DNA from: Pseudocercospora fijiensis CIRAD86
Lineage: Eukaryota > Ascomycota > Dothideomycetes > Mycosphaerellales > Mycosphaerellaceae
Assembly (NCBI RefSeq): GCF_000340215.1
Contig: NW_006921536.1
Span: forward strand, 810,446 to 874,445
Length of the DNA stretch: 64,000 bases
Direction: 5' to 3'
In this document: positions 32,113-42,867 of the stretch, in pieces
Position numbering within the stretch: the stretch's first letter is position 1
Layout: every line of letters begins with the position of its first letter
Translations under genes and position numbers: made by a program
Notes under the pieces: model-generated
Seen by the model: the letters and a program-made list of their open reading frames with translations, nothing else
Told to the model about the DNA's origin: nothing
The model's database searches: none

Positions 32113-35100
32113 TGTAGCAGACTTTTAGCGTGCAAGGATTGTAGTGGATTGCTTACATTTACGGATATACTCGGTGGTAGTAGAGTCGATTAATAAATCG
32201 AGATATAGCCATTTTTGCTAGCCAAATCGGGCATGCCGAGGATCCATTAGTCGGCGACTTTATATCGTAGTAGGAAGTCGTTATATCGACGAAAAATCAG
32301 CTATATAGCTATATATAAGGTGTTATTATAGGCATACAGGTAGGCCAATTTCTACGCTCTTTCTAACTATTATAATAGCCTATCTAATCCCCTCTTGTCT
32401 CGATATATTACTACGTTCTTAGCTCTTTAATCCACCCTTAAATAGCCTATTCTTAGACGCCGACAAATATAGCAAGGTATAGCTATTTGCTAGCAACTTC
32501 TAGTACTAGAAGCTATAGGAGAGGCATAAGGATAGCTTAATATAGCGGACAATATACTATTGTCGTTGTCGGTAGGATGCTAATCGGCTACGCGAGGTAC
32601 TAGATAGTATTCGGAAGGTAGAGTATTATAAGGAAGGGTATAACGCGACGTGTATAGTAATTGCTATATATCGCTCGAAGAACTATAGAGAGCCGTATAT
32701 ATATAAGGTCGCTTCGTCGTCGCCCGACCCTTCTACCGAGGCGGGCTCGCTATATTGCTATTCGATAGATTATATAGTAAGTTTAGTAGGGTTGCCTTTC
32801 GAGTCGATAGCGGAGGCCTATTCGACTAAAAAGCTAATAGTTAGTAGGACGTACGAGGTGCTAGTAATAGCTTAAAGGTCGTTCTCGAGCACTTAATAGA
32901 CTAATACGACTATAATACAGCTCGTATATTCTATCTAATAAAGGAAGGTCGTAACGCTAACCGCTTTGCCGTTGTTAGAGGCTATCGTATAAAGGAAGGT
33001 ATAATAAAATAGTCGAAGAAGAAGGATAAGAAGAAGGTAACCTTTACTAAGAAGGGCAATATCTCCGTCTAACTCGAGAACCTATATACCGAGCTAGCGC
33101 TATTAACTAATCTAGTAAACGGCGCTCCTTTATAGTTTAAAGCTGTATTAGTTACGGTTAAAGGGCGCCTTTATAAGGGCATTATATAGCAAGCGGATTA
33201 GTAGCGAGAGTTGTTAAATAGTAGTCTTACTAGAGATGTAAGTCGCTTACGTAACTACTACTACTACCTATAAGCTAGGCTTTAGCAAGCAACGACTAAT
33301 TTAGGATTAGTTATTTCTCTACGACGCAACGTATAAGACTACTAACATAGGCTAGCATCTCTTTACAGTGTATGTCCGTAATAGCTTTAAAAGTTAGATG
33401 CTAGTAGCATATATGCTGCTATAGTTATAGAGAGCGAGGCTTTAGCAAGCTGCTTTCTAGGTCCTAAAGAAGTAGTGCCCGAATTAGGAGCCTAAATTAG
33501 CTATAACCGACGACTCGGCTTAAGAATAGTCTGCTATTCGACTATCCTTCTAAAGCTAGGAAATACGACTATATCTCTACTAACGATACGCTAAAGAGAC
33601 CTTCCTTCGCCACTTTCCTAAATTCAAGTACCCTATAGTCTAGCGACTATTTAAAAGAGCTATTTATTAGGCTCGGAGTAAGGCAGAGGTTAAAGAGGTT
33701 GTTACTGTAATAGAAGCCGAGTTACGGCTTCTTAATAAGTAAGAAGAGACTTAGTATTTACTAAAGAATTGGTCGTCGGACAAGTTATAGAAATAGGCTA
33801 TATAGGCTCGTTTGAACAATCTAGTACTTATGCAAATTCGCACTATATCGCTACTAGAAGGATACTATAATGCTATTAAATACAACCGGAAGAAGAATCT
33901 CCCCTAGTTGTCGATATATAGCACTATAACTAAGTTACTAACAATCGACGCTCGACAACTATATAAGGCGGACCTCTAAAGCTATAGACTTAGTAAACGT
34001 ACACAATATTAGAAGGTTAAAGAGATGCTATATTTTAAGCAATTAGGCCCTCTAGTAGCGTAGGACTTCGTTAGGAAACAACTCGCTATTGCGGAAGAAT
34101 ATAAGGCTAAGGCATTGCCGCTATACGAAGGCCTTATATTATATCGTAATAGACAGCCGCCTTACTGCAATTGCCTTCCTTAGTTCTAGCAACATTTACT
34201 ATACTACTATATACTAAGACACTACCTGTTTGTAACGCCGCTTACTCTATAATAACAATAGATCTACGTTAGTTTCTACTATAGCTTTAATAGTATAGAA
34301 ATCAGTTAATACTAGCGGCAACGAGATAGTACTACCTTGTTTCTCGAGGGCTTCGAAGACACTTAATCCTATACTGCTAGGGACCCTTATCTTCGAGACC
34401 TTCGCGCTTACTTTAACGAAGGCGTAGAAGGCCTCTTATAGCACTTCTATACGGTCCGTAACGACAAGACTATCCGTAATAGTACGCTAAAGGACAAATA
34501 CATAAGAAGCTTCTTACGGCGTATTAAAGACACGCTTACTTAGCTAGTTAACTTCTTACTAGATAACTTCCTTCGAGAAGGTACGCCTAAGGTTTAATTA
34601 ACTAGTAACCGACAGCGGTAGTAGACTTAATAATAACAACTTCTACCTAAACCTATTACTCTAACTCGCTAGCAATTGCCTCGGTATCTAACCCTTCCGC
34701 TACTACTACTACTATCGCTAGCGACTAAATACAGACCTCGAGCCTTTAATCTTCCGCTACTTAATAAGACGCTCTTATTACTAACGCGCCTTTACATTGT
34801 CGACCTTCTTACGCTAAGTCCGCTGCCCTTTAGGCCCTTACCTTCGAAGGCGCGGCTACCGCCGCTACCGCGGTAGCCGCGCGAGTCGCTTTTGTCTATA
34901 TAATCGGCTTAGCCGCTCGACTTAGACACTATCGAAGAAATAGCTAAGCTTGTAGACCTTACTTTACTAGCGCTAGCAAGAGAGGCTTCGCTATTAAAAT
35001 AAGACCTAGAAGTAGTAGAAGACTTCCCTTAGTTAGATAACGATAACGCGATACGAGAAGTAGTAGGCAAGAGGCGGACTTCTAATAAATATAATAGCAA

Positions 35101-35313
35101 TAAGCGTAAGAGATTAGTAGCGACAATGCTACCTGCTATTAAGAGGCCGAAGAAGAAGAAGAAGCCGTAGATAGCAACTAACAATACCTTAGAAGTCGCT
35201 ATACTAGTCCAATTGCGACAATAATATAGCCTAATTAGGCAAACCGAGCTAACACACTAAAACCGAGCATTTCCGTAAATTTGGTGGGTCCTATCATACG
35301 CCTAATAATCGGG
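32113..35313 (+). mobile_element. MULE transposon, copy 1, RIP-inactivated
   Basis: A 3.2-kb element nearly identical in layout to the one beginning at 60771. The shared left boundary is TGTAGCAGACTTTTAGCG. The shared right part is TTGGTGGGTCC.ATCATACGCC to AATC. Imperfect terminal inverted repeats include ATTTACGGATATACTCGGT on the left (about 32159) against the inverse of ACCGAGCATTTCCGTAAAT on the right (about 35263-35281), and outer TTTTAGCGT against the inverse of ACGCCTAATAA. The two copies differ mainly by C/T and G/A changes at CpA/TpG sites, the mark of RIP. The target duplication was not resolved. Confidence 0.8.
32400..35170 (+). pseudogene. MULE transposase with SWIM-like zinc segment, copy 1, RIP-degraded
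   Basis: Read past stops, the N-terminal region shows VEYYKEGYNATC and YCYSIDYIVSLVGLPFESIAEAY. At about 33310-33620 the catalytic part reads DATYKTTNIG (first Asp), AITDDSA (second Asp) and YAKETFLRHFPKFKYPIVWRL. Further on are LLEGYYNAIKYNRKKNLP and, near 34170, a YCNCLP...YYYILRHYLFVTPL segment, which fits a SWIM C-x-C...H/C zinc site with ligands partly lost. The C-terminus is Pro/Leu- then Lys-rich (KRPKKKKKP). Numerous Trp/Gln codons are TAG/TAA, so no functional protein is made. Confidence 0.7.
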
Positions 35314-35804
35314 CCATTTCTTAGCCGGAATAGTGGAGACAGTCCCGCAGGAACCCGAAGGGATGGGACGCTGGGGGTCTGCTGCAATCAACGCTATCTG
35401 GTTGCAGGAGCAGTCATATTGGCGACTCGAGGCACCGCTTTCTGGTGATGGTGAAGCAAAAGTGTTGGCCTGCATGTGCGAACGTTGCCGTGCAACTGAA
35501 GCTGGACCAATCTGAACGCATCAAACTTCACCTGCAGAAGAATAGGCAGCCACAAGATCCTAGTCCCTTATTGGCGCACTCCAGAGCTGCTCTTCAATTC
35601 ATTTCACCTCTTGGACTTTCCACAACACAACACAAACCAAAGCTCTTTTGAAAAGGAACCCCGTCTGCACCCATTCGTGCTTCAACCTCTGCCACACTTC
35701 CGCACATCTGATCCGACTTGTTCGTCCGTCTTCAGGTATGTTCAAGAGCTCCAACCGCCGACGACATGGCTGACAAGACCGCAGGAAACATCTGACCGCC
35801 CACC
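35314..35804. other. Intergenic spacer downstream of MULE copy 1
   Basis: Normal composition returns at the MULE right end. Short frames here lack coding character. It is the upstream region of the next gene. Confidence 0.35.
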
Positions 35805-36518
35805 ATGCCGATCAAATGGAGCGCCGAACAGGACCAGAAGTTCCTGATGCTCATCATCGACACCGTCAAAGTCGACTACACGTCGATTTCGAATGAGTGG
35901 GAGAAGCGCTACCGTAAGTACTTGCCCACCCTCGCGCAGCTGAGAGTCCAGACTGAAAAGTGACCAGCTGGTGAGGACAAGCCAACCCCGAAGGCGCTCA
36001 CGGAGCACGTCAGCAAGCTCAAGCGCACATCCAAAGCTGCCAGCGGTGGTCAAGGGCTCTCGACTCCGCCATCCAAGAAGGCAGGAATTTCGAAGACGAC
36101 TCCCGGCTCAAAGCGCGTGACTCAAAAGACCCCGACTAGCAGTGTTAGACGTGGCAAGATCACTTCCATGAGCGATGAGGACGACTCTGAGGACGAGAAG
36201 AAGCTCGACTTCTCAGCTCCTGCATCGAAGCGCGAGTCGGCCAGTCGCCGCAGTAAGACCAACAAGTCGTATGCCGAGTCAGAGGAGGAGGACGATGACG
36301 GGCTCGATATGCCACGCTCTGCCACCCAGCCAAAGAAGAATACCATCATCGGGAAGGAGTCTGCTCGGAACAGTCCTTCCGACTCGATTCTGGACACCAA
36401 TGGTGACCTTGCCAACCATGGTCCAATCGCTCGCTCGAAGAAGAGCCCGCTCAAGTATAATCACTTCAGCAAGCTAGGCGAAGACGACTCTGACAGCGAG
36501 GATTTCAAGCCATTGTAA
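35805..36518 (+). CDS. SANT/Myb-like small acidic/basic nuclear-type protein
   Basis: Two exons, 35805-35913 and 35968-36518, join in phase (54-nt intron, GTAAGT donor) to give 219 residues. The N-terminal ~55 residues (IKWSAEQDQKFLMLIIDTVK, ISNEWEKRY, LTEHVSKLKR) resemble the helix-turn-helix of fungal SANT/Myb-like small proteins. The rest is disordered and highly charged, with alternating Lys/Arg (KRVTQKTPTSSVRRGK) and acidic serine clusters (SDEDDSEDEKKLD, SEEEDDDGLD, DDSDSEDFKPL) that look like casein kinase 2 sites. The plan matches the gene at 30960; the two flank MULE copy 1. A chromatin-related role is inference. Confidence 0.8.
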
Positions 36519-36666
36519 TTGCCGATCGACAGCTCTTCCACTGTGCTTGCATGCATCGAACATAGCTAGTCACGGGCGTGGGCGTTCCGGGGAAAGTCTT
36601 GTACCATAGGCCAGATGTTGAGATTGAAGATTGAAGCTTGAAGGAATTGAAGAATCAGGCTCAATC

Positions 36667-37437
36667 TCACAAAGTCATCGAGTTAATCATCCCCCAATCC
36701 TCTCCCAAACAATCCCTATTCTCCAAAATCCTCTTCCCACCCGGTCCCCCATCAAAAGCACACTTAATCGCCATCCTCGCAAGCCTATCCACCGCAATAG
36801 AAGGAACCACCGCTTCCGTAATCAGCGTCGTCGTCGCCTCGCTGTGCCCCTTCAAAACCCCACCGGGCCTCAAAGCAATAGCCTCAAAACACTTGTATCC
36901 ACCCTTCTCTTCCGCATTCTCACTCACCCCGAAAATCGCCTTCTCCGCCGCCCCCTTAATTTTCCTCGTATCGCTCATAACCCACAACTTCCGAAACTGA
37001 TCCGGTTCCGCTCCGGCCACAGAAATATACACGAAGCGAAACGGAAAGCTCTTCTGTCCAGCTTTCGGCGGAGATGTCGGGTATCCTTCATACGGCTCCA
37101 GCGCGGTGGCTAGATGTGTTGCGAAAGCTTCGGCCGCTGCGGCTGGGTAGTTGACGCCGACTTTCCTCGCTTCGTCGAGGCTTGCGAAATTCTGGAGTTT
37201 GCCGCCGAGGGCGAATATGCAGGCTTCGATGCCTTCTTCGCGGAGGCGGAGGAGGAGGTCGGAGGGGTAGGTTTCGAAGTCTAGGTGCAGGTGTTGGGTG
37301 ACTTTTTTGTGGGAGAATTGGTTGGCGAGGGGGCGGCGGGTGAGGAGGTGGATGTGGGTGATGTAGTGGTGGGCGATGCATTGTTTGAGGATTTCGGTTC
37401 CGATGAAGCCGGTGCTGCCTGTGAGGATTATTTTCAT
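36667..37437 (-). CDS. NAD(P)-binding SDR/epimerase-like protein (atypical, HTATIP2-like)
   Basis: A single exon of 256 residues. MKIILTGSTGFIGTEILKQC is a Rossmann dinucleotide site (TGxxGxxG). CIFALGGKL and RFVYISVAGAEPDQFRKLW follow the strand order of atypical short-chain dehydrogenases, where Ser-Val-Ala-Gly stands near the usual catalytic Ser. The canonical YxxxK is not clear; KIKGAAEKAIF sits at the equivalent place (K..AE), as in HTATIP2/YMR090W-like proteins. ALRPGGVLKG is a typical substrate-side loop. No substrate can be assigned. The gene is divergent from the methyltransferase at 37934. Confidence 0.8.
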   Translation of the reverse strand: MKIILTGSTGFIGTEILKQCIAHHYITHIHLLTRRPLANQFSHKKVTQHLHLDFETYPSDLLLRLREEGIEACIFALGGKLQNFASLDEARKVGVNYPAAAAEAFATHLATALEPYEGYPTSPPKAGQKSFPFRFVYISVAGAEPDQFRKLWVMSDTRKIKGAAEKAIFGVSENAEEKGGYKCFEAIALRPGGVLKGHSEATTTLITEAVVPSIAVDRLARMAIKCAFDGGPGGKRILENRDCLGEDWGMINSMTL

Positions 37438-37933
37438 GGTGGGTCTGTGTGATGAGGAGTTCTGGTATGTTCATCGATGAGCTGATGTGGTGATGAGGTG
37501 ATTCTCGGGGTGTGCAAGGAAGAACGTGTGTGTGTTAGAATATACAGTTATAGTACCACCTGCCTTGCCTTGCTGGGTCTTGTGCTATATTCTATGCTCT
37601 TGGAGGTGAGCGATGAGATTGTAAGAGACGACGGGTGAGCAGCCAGGTACGAAGACTTCATCACATGTTTCTCATTGCACAGGCACAGGAGACGAACTGC
37701 CTCTCGTAAGGTACGCCACTTGACCGAGTTGATGCGACAAGGAGCCGCTATACTTACTCAAAGCGGTATCGCCGACAGGGTCAATGTCTTTCGCAACTCC
37801 TACCTCGACAGACTGGCGCTTTTCATTCCAACACACTGCGAGTTGATCCTGAGAACACACAAGAACGCCGTTCACTTCTGCAGCATTCTGCCATTGATAG
37901 AAACACAATCAGCGCCTGAAACTCTCCACGATC
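37438..37933. promoter_or_regulatory. Shared divergent promoter, SDR and methyltransferase
   Basis: A 0.5-kb region between two divergent start codons with no coding content of its own. No specific motif was recognised. Confidence 0.4.
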
Positions 37934-38818
37934 ATGGCGCTCCACGACCAGCCCTTGGATATTGGCGACGTGTATAACAGCCGAGCAGAAAGCTACGACA
38001 ACTCCTGGCATCCTCGCTTCGCGCGCCATATGGTCGAAATAGCAAAATTGAAGCCAGGCGAGGACGTTCTAGACCTTGCTTGCGGCACTGGACTTGCTAC
38101 GCTCTGCGCCAGTACTGCAGTGCAGGAACATGGCTCGGTTGTAGGCGTTGATATTAGCGGCGGCATGCTTGCACAGGCGAAGCATAAGCTGCAAAGTCAT
38201 GATCTCAACAACGTCGAACTTCATCAGCATTCCATTACGGACCTTGATCGGCTCCTCGCTCTAAATGGCAAGAAATTCGACGCCATCCTATGCTGCTCAG
38301 CGTTGGTACTGCTGCGGGATCCTGGCGCGGCAGTGAAGCAGTGGGCCACATATCTGAAGCCTGGAGGGCGCATTGTTGTCGATGTCATTCATCCGAGGGA
38401 TCAACTCCCCGGCATCACTTTTGAAAAGGTTGGCAAGAGATGCAACTTACCTGTACCATTCTATCGCCTAAATTTTGGTGCTGGGTCTGGAGATCTGAGG
38501 CAGATGTGCGAGGACGCAGGCCTCTCTCGAATTTCGATATTGAGCGTATCTCAGATCGATAGGCCGGAGCTCGTTGATCTGAACGACTTTTTAACCGACC
38601 TCGATGCACCACGTCCCTGTCGAGAATACAAACTGAGTGAAGCGGGAAGCATTTTTGATGCTCGTGTTGATGATCCAGCGACTCGACATCTTGGTCGTTC
38701 ACAGATTAGAGAGGAAGCGAAGATGCTCTTCAAGGACGAATGGGCCAAACTTGCAGATGAGCAGGGCAAGATTAAGCAGGTCGACTGCGTATTCGTGGCC
38801 GTTGCCTACCGATCCTGA
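37934..38818 (+). CDS. Class I SAM-dependent methyltransferase (UbiE/Methyltransf_11-like)
   Basis: A single exon of 294 residues. YNSRAESYDNSWHPRFARHM precedes motif I, DVLDLACGTGLATL, the SAM-binding glycine loop. VVGVDISGGMLAQAKHKL holds the acidic residue that contacts the ribose. FDAILCCSALVLLRDPGAAVKQW and YLKPGGRIVVDVIHP are motifs post-I to III. The C-terminal ~110 residues are family-specific and probably bind the acceptor. Small-molecule methylation, possibly in secondary metabolism, is likely but no substrate is visible. No signal peptide. Confidence 0.88.
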   Translation: MALHDQPLDIGDVYNSRAESYDNSWHPRFARHMVEIAKLKPGEDVLDLACGTGLATLCASTAVQEHGSVVGVDISGGMLAQAKHKLQSHDLNNVELHQHSITDLDRLLALNGKKFDAILCCSALVLLRDPGAAVKQWATYLKPGGRIVVDVIHPRDQLPGITFEKVGKRCNLPVPFYRLNFGAGSGDLRQMCEDAGLSRISILSVSQIDRPELVDLNDFLTDLDAPRPCREYKLSEAGSIFDARVDDPATRHLGRSQIREEAKMLFKDEWAKLADEQGKIKQVDCVFVAVAYRS

Positions 38819-39585
38819 GGTCAATTGAGCCCAAGCGTATGGTCCTCGCGGCAAAGCTTAGGCGGACACTCTCTACACGCTTGCATATGCTTGCTTCGAC
38901 GGCCAAGGTAAGGGCAAGCCTGGTACATATACTGCTATACCTTGGCGTTTGCACATTCAGCAGGAGTTCTGCATGACAAAGCAGAGTCACGCCAAGATGC
39001 TACAGCCACGCGAATGCGAACATCAAACATCAAGTTGGGCAACCCGCTTCAGCCTACTCACGACCGTTTAGTCCATACGAGGATACCATCAGAAGATAAG
39101 GCATAAGATGGATCGATGACGACTGGAGCCGTTTGGTATTGGAAATCAACACATGTCGGCCGGGTTATGACGTAGTGCCTGACAGCCTGATGACTGTCTT
39201 CGATTACTGATCCATTTTCTTGCATGCTGACTACACCTGCATGGCGTTCGTGGTAAACCAGCGCAGCGAGTGTCGGGTAGGTTCTGGCAGTATTCAAGCC
39301 ATGTCTATGCGTTCTGCTTACTATTGCTTTGTGAGAATGAAGCAGTGGTCAAGGATAGCACATGCGGTCGGTGCAATTCTGCTAACCATGCATGTGAAAG
39401 ACGGCGAGCTACAAGTATGACTACCTGCATCACCTTCGTTATGCGAGAGTCTCTTCCTCTACACCAATCTCCACGGCGCCGACTGAAGTGTTGACATCGA
39501 CCGGCCAAGGCCAACATTGTGTCAAAAAGGGCCCTTCTCACCCCGAAAACCTTCAGAGTCGCAGTCACAAAGATCATTTTCGGCA
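38819..39585. other. Intergenic spacer
   Basis: Short frames on both strands lack domain character. The final part is the 5' region of the transporter. Confidence 0.35.
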
Positions 39586-41617
39586 ATGGAGGCCCTTATC
39601 AGAGATGCGCCCATCGGGCAGTTGATTCGGTACATCACGAAGAACCGCGTCTTGCTCTACCCCGAAGAGCGACCAGACTTTCAATGTCCTACGTGTTACG
39701 CAGATCCGGAAACGGCCGCCAAAGCTCGCCGAGCAGACGCAACATCAGCATCGTTCAACGAGGATTCCACGCCAGCAGCAGAAGTCGAGAAGGAAGAGAT
39801 TGAGTCGCCGGATTCAATCGATGCCGCAACGAAACATTTAGAAGAAGCCGAGCCGGCCTCGTATGTGGACGGTCCTGCCCTACACACCATTCCAACCGCG
39901 CGCTCGGGCGAGCTCGAAGCTGGCATGCAAGGTGAAGGCCTCGAAAAGCTAACCAGCGTGCGCTCACGAATGAGCCGGGTGGGAACCAGAGCTACATTGC
40001 AAGAATCGCATACTCAAGCCGACCTTCAAACAGCTTTCACCGCGTCGACTCTCAGAAAGGAGCCGACCCGACCGATCATTCCTCAGCGAACGAGCGAGGG
40101 AGACATCCTGGTGGACTGGTACACCGAAGGCGACGAAGAGAATCCGCAGAACTGGTCCTTCGGAAAAAAGCTCCTCGCCAGCTCGATGATCTACATCTAT
40201 ACTCTAACCGTCTACATGGGCTCATCCATCGTAACTAGCTCATTCCCTGGCATAATGCAGAGATTTGATACCGGATATATAGAAACGAGCTTAAATCTCG
40301 CTCTATACACACTAGCTTACGGCATTGGCCCACTGATTTTCTCGCCATTGAGTGAGATACCTGCAATCGGCAGGAACCCGCCTTATATCATCACAATGGC
40401 GATTTTCGTCGTTCTCTGGATACCAGCAGCCCTCGCAGACAGCGCTGGTACCCTGTTGGCCATGCGGTTTTTGCAGGTAAGTGCAAAGACAGATATACGC
40501 GATCAGTGACGCACAGGGCTGACGACTTTCATAGGGCTTCTTTGGCAGTCCATGTCTCGCGACTGGTGGAGCTTCACTGCAAGATATGTACAGCTTGATC
40601 AAGCTTCCGTACGTGCTCGCGATATGGGCGTTTGCCGCAACGTGTGGCCCAGCTCTGGGTCCTCTCATCTCCGGGTTTTCGGTGGCAGCAGAGAACTGGC
40701 GCTGGTCACTTTGGGAGATGTTGTGGTTGTCTGGTCCGGTTTTCCTCCTCATGCTGCTCTTCCTGCCTGAGACCTCAACGGCCAACATCTTGCTTCGCCG
40801 AGCACAACGACTTCGAAAGCTCACCGGCAATTCTCGACTCAAAAGCCAATCCGAGATGGATCAAGCCAACATGAAGCCCAAAGACGTCGCATTCGAAGCA
40901 ATCGTTCGACCTGTACAGCTCATGCTCATGGATCCAGCCATAGGATTCACGGCGCTGTATACCGCACTTTGCTACGGGATCTACTACTCTTTCTTCGAGG
41001 CCTTCCCCTTAGTGTACAACGAGATGTACGGTTTCAATCTCGGCGAGCTTGGTCTAGCTTTCCTCTCAATCTTAGCAGGAGTTCTGATCTCCCTCGCCAC
41101 ATTATTCTCCTACTTCCACTGGGTCCAAGAACCAGAGATCATGAAAAACGGTCTCGGAGCTCCCGAACGAAGACTCATTCCAGCTCTCTTCGCCTCATTC
41201 CTATGCCCCGCAGGACTCTTCATCTTCGGCTGGACATCTGACCCCGACATCCATTGGATCGTAAGCATCATCGGCATCGCGATCTTCACAATTGGCATAT
41301 TCGTAATCATGCAATGTATCTTCGTCTACCTGCCTCTGTAAGCTCCCACCTACCCTACCGCCGGAACAGAATCTCTGACAATTCCCCATAGCGTCTACCC
41401 CCAATACTCAGCTTCCCTCTTCGCTGGCAACGACTTCGCCCGCTCCACCTTGGCCTTCGCAGCTGTTCTATTTTCGCGTCCAATGTACATCAATCTAAAC
41501 ATAGGACCGGGCACAAGCTTGCTTGGCGGCTTGACAGCAGGTTGTATAGCTGGAGTTTTCGCCCTGTTCTGGTTTGGAGATCAGTTGAGAGCCCGGTCCA
41601 AGTTCTCTGCCAAGTGA
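39586..41617 (+). CDS. MFS drug:H+ antiporter, DHA1 type
   Basis: Three exons, 39586-40476, 40535-41337 and 41392-41617, keep phase and give 639 residues. A long cytosolic N-terminus (~190 residues, acidic and Ser-rich) precedes VDWYTEGDEENPQNWSFGKK, the usual lead-in to transmembrane segment 1 of fungal DHA1 transporters. Membrane segments follow, with the loop 2-3 motif SEIPAIGRNPPYI and GFFGSPCLATGGASLQDMY starting exon 2. A long central loop (NILLRRAQRLRKLTG) separates the halves. The end has VYPQYSASLFAGNDFARS and a final helix before FGDQLRARSKFSAK. The family exports azoles, toxins, polyamines and other compounds; the substrate is unknown. Confidence 0.9.
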
Positions 41618-42617
41618 AACACTTGCGTGTGTGAGAGATAGATACACAGCCTACTACTTGGGAGAAACTCCACGCCAAGAGGCACTGCGCCGCAGCCTTG
41701 GGTTGGAGCTCTGAGCTCTGGGATGTCGTTCAGCTGAGCATGGGAGCGAGCGATGATTCATGTCGGATGAGAGGAGGTCGAGCGGTGTGGCCCTGGCTCT
41801 GGAATGCGATTTCAGTGGCAGCGTTGGAGCAGTTGTTGCATTAGCGGCGGCGTTTGGGTTCTTTCGACTTCTCACGGCCTATAGATGCTAGCATGACAAG
41901 GTATTGATGAGATTGTTTTGCAACAATCCAACGACATTTCTATGGGAATCTTCGAATCCCTGGAAAACCTGTCTGCCCGTCGTCAAGCATAAGTTGACTT
42001 TCATCATCGAAGGTAATAACTTGTCAGTCTGAGCTCAGAGTCATCCTAGGCATTCCATTTCATTCACGAGTCAGTTATAACTTCTTCACAGGAAGCAAAG
42101 CAAGTCCATATGCCGGCGGCCGGCGGCGATGAGTGATATCTGACACGTGACCAGTTCTGCCATTGGTCATCACTGGGCAATGGGGGAAAGACCATGTCCT
42201 CCAAGCCCCAGGGGTCGCAGAATACTCTACAGAATTGACGTGTAAGTCCAAGAGCATTCCGAGTGGCTCATCACACTTGGCAGAAACCTACCTACCATGC
42301 AGTCAAAATCCCACACATCTTCTGCTCCATTAGCTCTCAAATCGGGAAATTCCATCCCAAGAATTTTTGCTATGAGTATGCATGATACGATACGGAGGTA
42401 TACAAAAGTCTGAAACCGCCATCTTCCAAGTCCATATCGCAGAGGTTGTTGAGTCGTGGGCAGTGTCATCAGCAGAGCTCCTCCTCCTCCTCCTTCCAAG
42501 ACTTTTGCAGCATCCCCATGTTTCATCACGTCTTGGCTCGGTGTAGAGCTTTGCTGCCTGTAACTCAATATGGGAAGAAAAATCTTGAAAGATGCTGGCT
42601 GGGATCTTGGCGGAAAG

Positions 42618-42639
42618 TGATGATGATGATGATGATGAT
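42618..42639 (+). repeat. Trinucleotide microsatellite (ATG/TGA)n
   Basis: Seven perfect units of a 3-bp repeat in the same promoter region. Confidence 0.85.
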
Positions 42640-42696
42640 TGTACAGCTGCAGATGTAGAAGAACTTGTTGAGGCTCGTAGACAGAAATAGAAACAT

Positions 42697-42702
<6 letters not shown>

Positions 42703-42732
<30 letters not shown>
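42703..42732 (+). repeat. GA dinucleotide microsatellite (15 units)
   Basis: Uninterrupted GA repeats about 135 bp upstream of the next ATG. Such GA/CT tracts are common in fungal promoters and can exclude nucleosomes. Confidence 0.9.
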
Positions 42733-42736
<4 letters not shown>

Positions 42737-42765
42737 GATAGGTAGTGTGATTGGAACTGATGAGA

Positions 42766-42773
42766 TATATAAG
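42766..42773 (+). promoter_or_regulatory. TATA box of the GPI-type secreted protein gene
   Basis: TATATAAG about 100 bp upstream of the ATG at 42868, after the GA tract. Confidence 0.5.
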
Positions 42774-42867
42774 AAGAGGATGAGAGAATGCTTTTTGTGG
42801 AGGAAGATCAGACAGCAGAAAATCTACTTAGCTTTTGTTTTTTATTGCATTCGAAAAGTTTCGCAAG

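Larger units (their letters stand above)
41618..42867. other. Intergenic region with microsatellites
   Basis: 1.25 kb without a supported gene. It contains a (CTC)n-type stretch near 42478-42495, a (GAT)n at 42618-42639 and a long (GA)n at 42703-42732, ending in the promoter of the GPI-type gene. Confidence 0.45.

Noticed and set aside
34676..34876. 66-residue Leu/Pro-rich frame
   Set aside because: Part of the degraded C-terminal region of the MULE copy 1 transposase, not a gene of its own.
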